Below, one piece after another: positions 55,086-63,974 of a stretch of 64,000 nt of DNA; the first letter of the stretch is position 1; each line of letters begins with the position of its first letter. The position numbers were made by a program, and so were the translations under genes. The DNA is from Sphingobacterium detergens (lineage in GTDB: Bacteria > Bacteroidota > Bacteroidia > Sphingobacteriales > Sphingobacteriaceae): assembly GCF_003610355.1 (NCBI RefSeq), contig NZ_RAPY01000007.1, forward strand, positions 286,336-350,335, given 5' to 3'. The notes under the pieces are model-generated. The model saw only the letters and a list, made by a program, of their open reading frames with translations. It was not told where the DNA came from and searched no databases.

Positions 55086-58000
55086 TTAAAATTTAACATC
55101 AAGACCCAATGTGAAGGTTTTCATCACCGGATAGGAATCGTACATTTTTTGCTCCGGATCATGGAATTCCTTCATCGGCGAAAAAACAAATAGATTGGTA
55201 CCATTTAAGAATACGTTGACACTCTTCATTTTGATTTTTTCCATCATGGCCTGCGGCAGTGTGTAGGAAATATTTAAATCCCGCAGTCGCATATAAGCTC
55301 CATTTCGAATCCAGAATGTCGAGGAGGCAGCCCCAGATTCCTGCCAGTTATAACCTACAGGTCGCGGGTATTTCGCATCCGTATTATCTGGAGTCCAGAC
55401 ATCCGAAGTCCAGATCGGATAATAAGGTCTAAAGGTATCCCCATGTTGCCGCATTCCTGCCCCTTCCTGGTTGCTGATCACCCGATCATAAGCCAATACG
55501 CCTTGAAATAAAGCAGAGACATAGAAACCTTTCCAGCTGGCGTTAAATCCAAATCCATAGTTAATACGCGGTGTATTATTCTCCGAAAGCAACTGCATAT
55601 CATTGTCATCGATAATGCCGTCTGGCTGGTCAGAATAATTCTGCCCACGGATATCTTTATACAGAATCATGCCCGGATAAGGGTCACGTCCATAGGTTTT
55701 AAAGCCTTTTCCTTTCAGCGCATCAGCTTCGGCCTGCGTGCGAACCAGTCCCGAAGCTTCCAGACCAATAATACGATTTTCAGGACGTCCTACTTTTGAA
55801 CGGAAATTTTCCCTTCCTCCTGCGGCGTAGGAAGGTTCCTCGTCAAAAATATCCCATCGGTCTTTTGCATACCCCATATTCGCATTCAAACCGTAAGAAA
55901 CTTCACCAACCCTGTCATTCCAGTTGAGTGAGAGTTCGCCCCCTCTAAAGCTTCGCGCCGCATAGTTTTCCGGTGCCAACCCTCTGCCATAATTATCCGG
56001 AACCTTAATCCCTCTCGTTCCGAGGATATCGCTCTCTTTACGGATAAAGCCATCTAAACTACCCGTCAGTTTATTGTGAACAAACCCAAAGTCTATCCCA
56101 ACGTTATAACTCTTTGATTTTGTCCAGGTAAGGTTCGTGGTCGGGTTATCAAGGTACGTTACCCCAGTGTAATAGCTATCTCCAAAAATATATCCCGGCA
56201 CCGGTGTTCTGCTTCCTGTTCGCGAAGTGATGATCGAGCTATATTTCTCCATATACGAATAGGGCAATATCGAATAGCCCTCCACATCCACAAAGTTGCC
56301 CGAACTTCCATATGATGCCCGTAGTTTTAGATCACTGACCGTATTTTTGATGGACGAAAAGAAATTCTCATCCGACATCCGCCAACCAAGGGACATCGAA
56401 GGGAAAAATCCCCAGCGCTTATCATTTGGGAATAAAGGTGAGCCATCGTAACGGAAAGAAAACTCGGCTATATACTTATCCGCATAGTTATAGTTCGCCC
56501 GACCGATCACCCCTCGTCGTGCGTCCATTAATTCAAAGGCATCTGTTGATCGCATGCTCCTATCTGTCGGATAGATATACATCTGATCCAATGGGATAAT
56601 TGGATTTTCTGCCCGCGATGTAATGTTCGTATTACCCGATTTAAACTGCTCATAAACAACCAGACCATCCACCGTATGTTTGCCAAACTTGCGGTTATAG
56701 TTTAGGAACCAATCCACCTGGTATTGCCATTTTCGCTGTGGGTTGTAGTCCATAAAAGGTTGAGCCTGGCTAAAGGTAAATACATTTGTCCTATCCTCTG
56801 AGGGTGGGGCTGGTATGAAACGGTTCCCATCTGGATTCAGCGAAGTAAATGTATAGTTCTTTTGGAAACTCATATAGCGTTTGCGCATATAGTCTTCTGC
56901 TACGTAACTTCCCACCAGTTTTGTAGAAAGTCCCTCTAACAGTTTATCCAACTTTAAATTAAGGGTCATAATCGGATTTACCTGACGTACTTTGCGATCA
57001 ATGTAGCGATCGCCGATGACCTGGTCAATCACATTCCAGGCCTGCCAGCTTCCCATCGGTGTCTGTACCGGATAAGCCGTTGGGGTATTGCTCGGTGTTC
57101 CGTCCGCGGTTAGATAAAAGGGATACATCTTGGGCCAGTTGAAAGTAACGCGGTAAAAATCCGAAACATCAAAATCATCATCACTGGCAGATGTACTAAA
57201 TGGCCAGAAGAACCTATTGGAATTCGTCTGATTGGCCGAGATATTAAAATCCATGCTAAATGCGTCACTGATCTTCGCCGAAATATTGCTGCGGAGATTA
57301 AATTTTTCGTGATCCAGCGATTTATAAGATCCGTTTTCTTTCCGATAGCTCAATAAGGCATAGTAGGTAATCTTGTCGCCACCACCGTTAACAGCAATAG
57401 ACTGCCTATGGCTGAAAGGATTTCGCCAGATAACATCATTGGTGTTATAATTTTTGTCTTTAAAATAGTCAAATTCCCGCTGTCCATTTGGAGCTACCCA
57501 CGGTTCACTTTTCTTGCCCTGTTCCCAACGGAATTGGGAAACTCGATTCTGATAGATTAGTTCATCCGTAGCGGTAGTCAGATTGGCCAATAGAGTCTGT
57601 GTAGGTGCACTGAAGGAATAATTACTCTGCACATTGAATACTGGTGCCTGGGCAGTCCCTTTTTTTGTCGTCACCAGTACAACGCCATTACCTGCTCTTG
57701 TACCATACACAGCGGCGGTTCCGGCATCTTTCAAGAAACTCATCTGATCTACTTCATTCGCCTCCAGCGCATCAAAAGCCGCTTTGTCGCGCACCACACC
57801 ATCAATCACATACAACGGTTCGACAGCAGCTCCACGGATACGTAAGGAAGAGGAAGCTCCGGCCATCCCTGAGGTATTCGTCACATTCACCCCGGCCGCC
57901 CTTCCCGCCAAGGTATTGGACAGATTGGATGGCGAGATATTTTTCAGTTGTTCAGAGTTTACTGCTGCAACAGCCCCGGTTAGATTTCCCTTTTTCTGCT

Positions 58001-58391
58001 TACCATAGCCCACGATAACAACCTCTTCTAACGACTCGGTATTGCTAATCATCGTCACGGCAATCGTTCCACTACCTACCTCGACCTCTTGCCGCGCATA
58101 ACCCTGATAATTGATAACCAGAAAATCTCCCTGTTTGGCGCGAATGGAAAAGCTACCATTGGCATCAGTCGCTGCTTGAATCGTACTACCTTTCACGGTA
58201 ATCGTAGCGCCAGCGAGTGGGTCGCCTTTTTCATTCTTTACACTACCCGAAATTTGCTGTTGTTCGACATGAAAATAGCTCAATTTCGATTTCAAATTGC
58301 TCGCAATTAAATTAGGGGACGAGCATAAAAGACCTAGACCTAAAAGACTTAAAGGTCTGGCTTTGCTGTAAAAAAGATGATTCTTTTTCAT
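55086..58391 (-). CDS. SusC/RagA-family TonB-dependent receptor, no STN domain
   Basis: About 1101 residues from the ATG at 58391 (MKKNHLFYSKARPLSLLGLG); an upstream TTG at 58430 is unlikely. A signal segment is followed by a carboxypeptidase-regulatory-like domain (QQQISGSVKNEKGDPLAGAT), a plug with VDQMSFLKDAGTAAVYGTRA, and a barrel ending KTFTLGLDVKF. There is no N-terminal STN domain, unlike the other two SusC proteins, which explains the absence of sigma/FecR genes. It is followed by SusD. A 10-bp inverted repeat 64 nt upstream is a possible regulatory site. Confidence 0.95.
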   Translation of the reverse strand: MKKNHLFYSKARPLSLLGLGLLCSSPNLIASNLKSKLSYFHVEQQQISGSVKNEKGDPLAGATITVKGSTIQAATDANGSFSIRAKQGDFLVINYQGYARQEVEVGSGTIAVTMISNTESLEEVVIVGYGKQKKGNLTGAVAAVNSEQLKNISPSNLSNTLAGRAAGVNVTNTSGMAGASSSLRIRGAAVEPLYVIDGVVRDKAAFDALEANEVDQMSFLKDAGTAAVYGTRAGNGVVLVTTKKGTAQAPVFNVQSNYSFSAPTQTLLANLTTATDELIYQNRVSQFRWEQGKKSEPWVAPNGQREFDYFKDKNYNTNDVIWRNPFSHRQSIAVNGGGDKITYYALLSYRKENGSYKSLDHEKFNLRSNISAKISDAFSMDFNISANQTNSNRFFWPFSTSASDDDFDVSDFYRVTFNWPKMYPFYLTADGTPSNTPTAYPVQTPMGSWQAWNVIDQVIGDRYIDRKVRQVNPIMTLNLKLDKLLEGLSTKLVGSYVAEDYMRKRYMSFQKNYTFTSLNPDGNRFIPAPPSEDRTNVFTFSQAQPFMDYNPQRKWQYQVDWFLNYNRKFGKHTVDGLVVYEQFKSGNTNITSRAENPIIPLDQMYIYPTDRSMRSTDAFELMDARRGVIGRANYNYADKYIAEFSFRYDGSPLFPNDKRWGFFPSMSLGWRMSDENFFSSIKNTVSDLKLRASYGSSGNFVDVEGYSILPYSYMEKYSSIITSRTGSRTPVPGYIFGDSYYTGVTYLDNPTTNLTWTKSKSYNVGIDFGFVHNKLTGSLDGFIRKESDILGTRGIKVPDNYGRGLAPENYAARSFRGGELSLNWNDRVGEVSYGLNANMGYAKDRWDIFDEEPSYAAGGRENFRSKVGRPENRIIGLEASGLVRTQAEADALKGKGFKTYGRDPYPGMILYKDIRGQNYSDQPDGIIDDNDMQLLSENNTPRINYGFGFNASWKGFYVSALFQGVLAYDRVISNQEGAGMRQHGDTFRPYYPIWTSDVWTPDNTDAKYPRPVGYNWQESGAASSTFWIRNGAYMRLRDLNISYTLPQAMMEKIKMKSVNVFLNGTNLFVFSPMKEFHDPEQKMYDSYPVMKTFTLGLDVKF

Positions 58392-58454
58392 AATTAAGAT
58401 GGAGGTGTTTAGATAATAGTTTACAAACAATTACTAAAAGGTTTATTGGTATTT

Positions 58455-58483
58455 TGTCTTTTGTAAAAAAATAACAAAAGACA
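58455..58483. promoter_or_regulatory. Inverted-repeat operator candidate upstream of susC
   Basis: TGTCTTTTGT (58455-58464) and ACAAAAGACA (58474-58483) are perfect inverted repeats 9 nt apart, about 64-92 nt upstream of the susC ATG. Nearby are two copies of AAAAGAAnCTGAAAA in direct orientation about 32 nt apart (58508-58555). The remainder of 58392-58690 is A+T-rich without a gene. Confidence 0.35.
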
Positions 58484-58690
58484 GTTGATTTTAATAGGAA
58501 ATTAAATAAAAGAATCTGAAAATAAAAATGAAATTGAACAAAAGAAACTGAAAAACAGATTGTTTTTTTACGTTTCGCATATAGGTTATTAGAATAATTA
58601 ACCCATTGTTTTTATAAAACAACGGGTATAGCAGGGGCTATTCACGCTAAAAAGAGCAGATATTTAGACAACAGATGGATATTTCTAACA

Positions 58691-58722
58691 ACAAAAGCAG
58701 CTACCGAGGCTGCTGCTTTTGT
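58691..58722 (-). terminator. Terminator after the second GH20 gene
   Basis: ACAAAAGCAGC and GCTGCTTTTGT form an 11-bp stem with a 10-nt loop, about 26 nt beyond the stop at 58748. U-richness after the stem is modest. Confidence 0.65.
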
Positions 58723-58747
58723 CCAATCGAAAAGTATATTGGATATA

Positions 58748-60760
58748 CTATCTTTTCTCCGTTTTGTTGAAAGGAAGAGTTGGTGACAGATTAAATGTAA
58801 AATTACCTTTTGAATCTACTCCACCAGCACCCCTAACACGGGCCTTGATTTCGTACTTCGCATTCGGATTATAATCTCTCACGGTGAAATTGTAATAAAA
58901 AGGTTTAATTTTATTCGTTCCTCTAAATTTGTCCGCAAGCGCATGATGTCCGTCCTCATCAATAATACGACCATCTTGCAGCAATTGGACAGCATCTATC
59001 TCCAGAAAATTCTTACCTTCTAAAAAGAAAAAACCAGCTTGTGCCCGTCCATTGTCGTAGATCCTTTTTGTGACATCAAAGGTTAGTGTACTATACTCCT
59101 CTTTGATGTCATCACTTTTCCAGCTACCTGCGATATAACCGCCGGTATGATAGTAATCAATCCGCATGGAATCCAGACGTGGAAGATTAGCATCCAGTCT
59201 ACGACAAAACTCCGCATAATCTTTCTTTGACTTAGAAGCCCAACCTATTTCAGCAACAGCAAGTAAGCGTGGAAAATTCTGCACATTCATATCTTTGATA
59301 TCCTGGGCAATCGCCGACCACATATTACCCTGCACCCCCAGTACCAATTGATCCTCTACCGCGGTCAATCCATTTGATGGATCGAAGTCATAAACCCTTT
59401 TTAGGGAATTAATCTGTGGATAGGCCAGATCAGTCATTGTGCCATCATTGCGATCCGCCTGCGTAATATCGAAATACAGATGCGAGGCCGGTGTCGCCAC
59501 AGCTTTAAATCCATCTTTAGTCGCCTCCTTAATCGCCTCCTCTCCAAGCCAGCTCATAATAGCTGTACTTTTGGGCAGATTCTTAGCATCGGCCAAAATA
59601 TCATTCCAACCAATAGGTTTTTTCCCTTTCTGAACAATGATAGCCGATACACGTTGTACAAAATAACTTTGCAATGCTTTGACATCTGCAATCTGATGCT
59701 GCTTCATAAAATCCTGCACATGGGATTCTTTTTCCCATAAATCATGACGGACCTCATCCCCTCCAAAATGAATATAGCTTCCCGGAAATAGGCTGGCAAT
59801 CTCGGTAAACACATCATCCAAAAATTGATAGGTTGCCTCTTTTGTTGGATCAAGTGTATTTGGTGTAAACTGGTTACCCCAATAACCCCAGGACGACACG
59901 AAAGGAAAAATATGATTGGGGTAAGAATTCTTATTCACCCCCAACGCAGGATAGGCTAATATTGTTGGCCAGGAGTGCCCTGGTACGTCAATTTCAGGAA
60001 CAATTGTAATATTGCGTTCTTTGGCATACTGAACCACCTCCTTTATCTGCTCCTGTGTATAAAAACCGCTCCGCTCCGCCGGTTGCTTTTCAGTACGGTG
60101 GAAGACTGTCGCATTCTCGGCCGTTAACTTTGGATATTTCTTTATTTCGATACGCCATCCCTGATCATCCGTCAAATGCCAATGAAAGATATTCATTTTA
60201 TATAAAGCCATTGCATCCAGGTATTTCTTAACAGTATTTATCGTATAGAATGTACGGCTTACATCTTTCATATACCCCCGCCAGTGGTATCGCGGATAAT
60301 CTTTGATCGCAACAACAGGAATGGACCAAGTGGATTCATTTGCAGCACGATTAGTTGTCTCGATTGCAGCGGGCAGGAGCTGGCGCAACGATTGTGACGC
60401 ATTGAAAAGACCATGCGTTGTCTTTGCCTTCACTGTTACCTTTTTAGCAGATACATCCAATTGATACCCTTCATCACTAGGCAGATCCAGTTTTTTATCT
60501 AAAATAAACTCAATCGTATTGCTTGATTGCCTTTTTTCCATCATTGGATAATGGCTTGCTTGCCGCAATTGCTTAATGAACAGGTCTACATCTTTAACGC
60601 TACAATTTTTAAAACTTATGGTCGTTTGTTTATCTAATTGGAATAAACCTTCCCCATAAGTGATTTCCTGTGGTTTTGGAATGACATTTATAATAGATTG
60701 CCCATAGCTTACCTGTCCGATAATTAACGACAACATTGCTGAAATAAACAGTTTTTTCAT
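58748..60760 (-). CDS. GH20 beta-N-acetylhexosaminidase (2)
   Basis: About 670 residues from the ATG at 60760 (MKKLFISAMLSLIIGQVSYG); the longer frame starts at a TTG. A GH20b domain (about 25-150) precedes the catalytic barrel with WRGYMKDVSRTFYTINTVKK, HLTDDQGWRIEIKKYP and the catalytic pair HFGGDEV (Asp335-Glu336). The C-terminal 130 residues form an extra beta-rich domain (GSWKSDDIKEEYSTLTFDVT, YNFTVRDYNPNAKYEIKARV). It lies downstream of the susCD-type genes in the same direction but with its own terminator. It differs clearly from the GH20 at 45505-47103, so the two may have different linkage or aglycone preferences. Confidence 0.95.
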   Translation of the reverse strand: MKKLFISAMLSLIIGQVSYGQSIINVIPKPQEITYGEGLFQLDKQTTISFKNCSVKDVDLFIKQLRQASHYPMMEKRQSSNTIEFILDKKLDLPSDEGYQLDVSAKKVTVKAKTTHGLFNASQSLRQLLPAAIETTNRAANESTWSIPVVAIKDYPRYHWRGYMKDVSRTFYTINTVKKYLDAMALYKMNIFHWHLTDDQGWRIEIKKYPKLTAENATVFHRTEKQPAERSGFYTQEQIKEVVQYAKERNITIVPEIDVPGHSWPTILAYPALGVNKNSYPNHIFPFVSSWGYWGNQFTPNTLDPTKEATYQFLDDVFTEIASLFPGSYIHFGGDEVRHDLWEKESHVQDFMKQHQIADVKALQSYFVQRVSAIIVQKGKKPIGWNDILADAKNLPKSTAIMSWLGEEAIKEATKDGFKAVATPASHLYFDITQADRNDGTMTDLAYPQINSLKRVYDFDPSNGLTAVEDQLVLGVQGNMWSAIAQDIKDMNVQNFPRLLAVAEIGWASKSKKDYAEFCRRLDANLPRLDSMRIDYYHTGGYIAGSWKSDDIKEEYSTLTFDVTKRIYDNGRAQAGFFFLEGKNFLEIDAVQLLQDGRIIDEDGHHALADKFRGTNKIKPFYYNFTVRDYNPNAKYEIKARVRGAGGVDSKGNFTFNLSPTLPFNKTEKR

Positions 60761-60880
60761 CAGTTTTACAATTTTTTCCTTTATTAGAAATGAGTTATTT
60801 TGAGCCAACTATCTGACTCTATTAGGTTTCCATCGGTAAAATAGAAAATAAAAATTGTACTACCGTCTTTTCCTTTCAAT

Positions 60881-60890
60881 CAAACGATTG
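60881..60890. promoter_or_regulatory. CG-centred operator candidate
   Basis: CAAACGATTG, the reverse complement of CAATCGTTTG, lies 121 nt before the GH20 start at 60760 and 130 nt before the kinase start at 61020. On the minus strand the longer match ACACAATCGTTTG is shared with the lacI upstream region. Confidence 0.4.
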
Positions 60891-60955
60891 TGTAAGTTTT
60901 TTAAAAAGTAGCGATTAATTGACAGTTATAAACAACAGCTTTCATTTTTAAGTCT

Positions 60956-60963
60956 TAAATTTG
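60956..60963 (+). promoter_or_regulatory. -7 promoter element for the histidine kinase
   Basis: TAAATTTG matches TAnnTTTG and lies 56 nt upstream of the GTG start at 61020. Confidence 0.45.
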
Positions 60964-61019
60964 AGTTCCATACTAAACAAAGAGGCTGTAATTAATTTAT
61001 TGGTTGAAAGAGTAACAAC

Positions 61020-63140
61020 GTGAAAAATAATAGAAAAATATTTATTTTCAGGACAGTTTTAATTGCTTTTCTGATTCTTTCTTTAGTGTATATCGGCTCG
61101 ATATTTACCTATCAATATATTGAATATCAAAAAACCGAAGCTCGTCTAAATAAAGCCTATAGCTCCAAAAATCAGTTGACAAGTTTATTTTATGAGCTGT
61201 TTGCCTCTTATAATGCTGCGGGGAATGCATTCCGTTCATATACGGTAGATTTCAGTACTCAGAATTTGGCAAACTATACAAAAAACCTAGATAGCCTTCG
61301 TTTTTATATTGACTCTCTTTCTACGCTTTCTTCCAAAAAAGGAATATCGTTTTCAACCAATACACCACTGGAACAAAACATACATCTCTCTGATGAATTC
61401 GCACGCATCAAGAAATCCGTAGATAATATGATTTTCCTGGCAAAGGACTCTCTTTCTCTTTTAACTAAAACCAGTCGAACATTACGTCCAGCAACCAATC
61501 GGATAGACGCGGATTCCGTTGTTAACAGAATATTACGAGATACTTCCCTAATTGTCAGAAAAAAAGATACAATTGTCAGAAAAAAGGAAAAACTTTTCAC
61601 CCGGATTTTCAAAGCAAAAAACGACACTTTAGTTGCCGACAAACTTGAACAACAATTTAATGTCAATCAGATCAAGGCCATCCACAGCCAGATACAGACA
61701 TTAATTGAACAGAATGAAACGTTCTATAAGCAAGATTTTAGTAAAATTCGTCGCTCCTTTGTCGAACTCCAAGATAAGGAAAGACAACTCCTACAATCAA
61801 ATTATGCCCTTTTTAGTACGATCAGTACCGCCCTACTCAAGATAAAAACACAAGAAGACGAGTCTTTACGGGCGGCCGAGATACAGGATTTCAAATTGTA
61901 TAAGGAAAATTCTGCCTTTTTCGGGAAGCAGGTTATTGCCTCAATCATCCTAATGATTATTATGGTGACCTTAATTCTGTCCTATCATTATAATACTATT
62001 ATTTACGAACGTAAAATCACAGCGGCGCGGGATTATGCATTGCGTACAGCCAAAGAAAAAACGAGTATATTGGCCAATGTGAGCCATGATGTGCGTACTC
62101 CAGTCAATTCGCTGGTCAGCGTCATTGACCTCTTAAAGAACAACACGTCCAACAATCGCGTTAATCCCGCATTATTGGATTCCATCACACAGGATATCCA
62201 TGTGATCAATGATACGGTAGAAGATATACTCAATCTTGGCAAATTAGAATCAGGCATGCTGGAAATTAAAGAAGAATATTTTTCACCAGCCAACTTGCTT
62301 ACCAATCTGATAAAAATGCAACAAAGCCAGGCGGATAAAAAAGGGCTTAAGCTTGTCAGCAATATTTCCATAGAACCAGACACTTTAATTAAGAGCGGAG
62401 CATATCGCTTGCGTCAGATCGTATCTAATCTTCTGAGTAATGCCATTAAATATACTGACAAAGGTCAGGTAGAGATTAAGGCATTCATCAACTCTGATGG
62501 AAAGAAAACCCTACAAGTAGAGGTTTCAGATACAGGAAAAGGTATTTCTACAAAAGACCAGGAACATATTTTTGAACAATATTATATGACTGACCTCAGA
62601 TCCAAAAATAGCTTTGGATTGGGATTGCATATTTCCAAGCTTATGGCGGAGCAACTAAATGGAACATTAAGTGTGCAAAGTAAACAAGGAAGAGGGTCGA
62701 CATTTACATTAATCGTTCCCATTGCTGATGAAAAGAAAAGCCTGACACAAGTGGTTACACAGGACAATCTACCGATAAACTCACGCATTGTCGTTATCGA
62801 TGATAACCCAATCAACAATTTATTTGTTAAACAGGCTCTACAGCAGTTCAAGGACGTCCAAATTTTTCAAGATTCGTCACTGGCGATGGAGTATCTTCAA
62901 AATAATACCAGTGCTATTGTCATCACTGACCTTAACATGAATGGCCCTAGCGGCTGGGATATTTTGAATTTAGTCAAAGGAAACAAAACTATCCATGGCG
63001 CGAACAGCAAAGTAATTGCATTAACATCGGATGAATCACAGGTAACCGTACAGATTCCTCAGGGGCAGATCCATCAGTTCGATGGGATTATGGTCAAGCC
63101 TTTTAATTTAGCAACATTCGTCCAGATTTTAACATCATAG
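61020..63140 (+). CDS. Hybrid sensor histidine kinase/response regulator
   Basis: A 706-residue membrane kinase using a GTG start (VKNNRKIFIFRTVLIAFLIL). Two membrane helices (about 12-32 and 300-320) enclose a 270-residue extracytoplasmic sensor that is mostly helical. The HisKA domain has NVSHDVRTPVNSL with His356, and the HATPase has N-box LLSNAIKYTDKGQV and DTGKGIS and GLGLHISKL. A C-terminal receiver has VVIDDNPINN and Asp637 in VITDLNMNG. There is no DNA-binding output, so it is not an HTCS regulator; a separate phosphotransfer or response regulator must exist. It is divergent from GH20. Confidence 0.93.
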   Translation: MKNNRKIFIFRTVLIAFLILSLVYIGSIFTYQYIEYQKTEARLNKAYSSKNQLTSLFYELFASYNAAGNAFRSYTVDFSTQNLANYTKNLDSLRFYIDSLSTLSSKKGISFSTNTPLEQNIHLSDEFARIKKSVDNMIFLAKDSLSLLTKTSRTLRPATNRIDADSVVNRILRDTSLIVRKKDTIVRKKEKLFTRIFKAKNDTLVADKLEQQFNVNQIKAIHSQIQTLIEQNETFYKQDFSKIRRSFVELQDKERQLLQSNYALFSTISTALLKIKTQEDESLRAAEIQDFKLYKENSAFFGKQVIASIILMIIMVTLILSYHYNTIIYERKITAARDYALRTAKEKTSILANVSHDVRTPVNSLVSVIDLLKNNTSNNRVNPALLDSITQDIHVINDTVEDILNLGKLESGMLEIKEEYFSPANLLTNLIKMQQSQADKKGLKLVSNISIEPDTLIKSGAYRLRQIVSNLLSNAIKYTDKGQVEIKAFINSDGKKTLQVEVSDTGKGISTKDQEHIFEQYYMTDLRSKNSFGLGLHISKLMAEQLNGTLSVQSKQGRGSTFTLIVPIADEKKSLTQVVTQDNLPINSRIVVIDDNPINNLFVKQALQQFKDVQIFQDSSLAMEYLQNNTSAIVITDLNMNGPSGWDILNLVKGNKTIHGANSKVIALTSDESQVTVQIPQGQIHQFDGIMVKPFNLATFVQILTS

Positions 63141-63230
63141 ATTGTATCGCTCGATTATATTGTCTTTATCATCCAATATCAATTGCTGCTAACATCGACA
63201 CGCATTCAAGTTAACATAAGGCAAACAACA

Positions 63231-63259
63231 AAGGGGTCAGCAAAATTTGCTGACCCCTT
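63231..63259 (+). terminator. Terminator after the histidine kinase
   Basis: AAGGGGTCAGCAAA and TTTGCTGACCCCTT form a 14-bp inverted repeat, followed by TTTTTCG. It lies about 90 nt beyond the kinase stop. The following 100 nt (63260-63360) show no gene. Confidence 0.88.
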
Positions 63260-63362
63260 TTTCGTGCTAATTGTTCATAATCCTGAAGCACTTCATTACA
63301 CCTTGGTTGGTGTTAATTCTTAAGATATTATTCGCGTACTTGCGATGGTAATAGCATACTCA

Positions 63363-63529
63363 ACAGGCTTTCTGCTTACAATCCAATAGCATTTCAACAT
63401 TATCTTCAGAACTTAAATCTTTGATGGCTTTTACCCCGTCATATGTTCGAGGAATATCTGTTTGATTGGCTTCCCATTTCTCATTTGGTAAACTATAGCT
63501 AGTCTCTCCTCAAATATGTGTTTTCTCAT
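63363..63529 (-). pseudogene. Possible frameshifted small gene
   Basis: Two overlapping minus-strand frames look like one broken gene. An ATG at 63529 gives MRKHIFEER; shifting one base continues as a 49-codon open stretch (63509 to 63363) with TSYSLPNEKWEANQTDIP and KAIKDLSSEDNVEMLLDCKQ, ending at a TGA next to 63362. The second frame has no start codon of its own. The amino-acid composition is normal for a protein, but I do not recognise it. Confidence 0.3.
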
Positions 63530-63534
63530 AAATA

Positions 63535-63573
63535 ATGAATCCCAAAAGTTTTTGTCTAACTTTTGGGATTCAT
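63535..63573. terminator. 16-bp inverted repeat near the rRNA operon
   Basis: ATGAATCCCAAAAGTT and AACTTTTGGGATTCAT form a perfect 16-bp stem with a 7-nt loop. It lies 27 nt beyond the small ORF at 63600-63893 on the minus strand and could be its terminator, although no U-run follows. Confidence 0.5.
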
Positions 63574-63599
63574 TTCATTATAGCGACGACCTTATTAAT

Positions 63600-63893
63600 T
63601 TAAGCTAGACAGCTCGAGGATACTGCATCTCCTGAAACATTCAGTTTTCTATAGACAGATTGTCCAGCTAAATTTTCCTCACAAATACCAGATTGGTTTC
63701 CATGATCAGATATATTTACAGTACAGGATTCACTATGGCATCGCTTCGCAATACAACGCCCCATGGAAGGAGAACAAACTGAGCCACTACAATAAGTCGT
63801 AATCGACCAAGCAAGCCTGGCCAGGCCAAGAACAAAACGTAGTTCCGCCTGTAGGTAGTAAAAATAAGAGTTCCTCCATAGCTGCGGCACCAT
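63600..63893 (-). CDS. Possible small cysteine-rich protein
   Basis: A 97-residue open frame from the ATG at 63893, preceded on the minus strand by AGAAGGACA, a plausible ribosome-binding site. A hydrophobic N-terminal half (FVLGLARLAWSITTYCSG) is followed by Cys-rich sequence (SMGRCIAKRCHSESCTVNIS) and ends in SCLA. This layout resembles small secreted Bacteroidota peptides, but I do not recognise a family. It lies between an rRNA-operon terminator and the inverted repeat at 63535-63573. It may be a chance frame. Confidence 0.3.
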   Translation of the reverse strand: MVPQLWRNSYFYYLQAELRFVLGLARLAWSITTYCSGSVCSPSMGRCIAKRCHSESCTVNISDHGNQSGICEENLAGQSVYRKLNVSGDAVSSSCLA

Positions 63894-63931
63894 TGTCCTT
63901 CTGGAACCTTTTGGGAAGTATGTAAACGAAA

Positions 63932-63962
63932 GAAGCCCTTGACTGTTTCCAGCAAGGGCTTC
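63932..63962 (-). terminator. Terminator of the rRNA operon
   Basis: GAAGCCCTTG (63932-63941) and CAAGGGCTTC (63953-63962) form a 10-bp GC-rich stem with an 11-nt loop. On the minus strand it is followed by TTTCGTTT and lies just after the 5S rRNA end. Confidence 0.85.
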
Positions 63963-63974
63963 CGTGTAAAAAAA

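Noticed and set aside
57644..58018. A 124-codon plus-strand frame opposite susC
   Set aside because: It is antisense to the plug domain of SusC, rich in Pro, Ser and Arg, and has no protein-like character.
60761..60808. A longer N-terminus for the second GH20 protein
   Set aside because: It begins at TTG and adds charged residues in front of a good signal peptide starting at the ATG at 60760.
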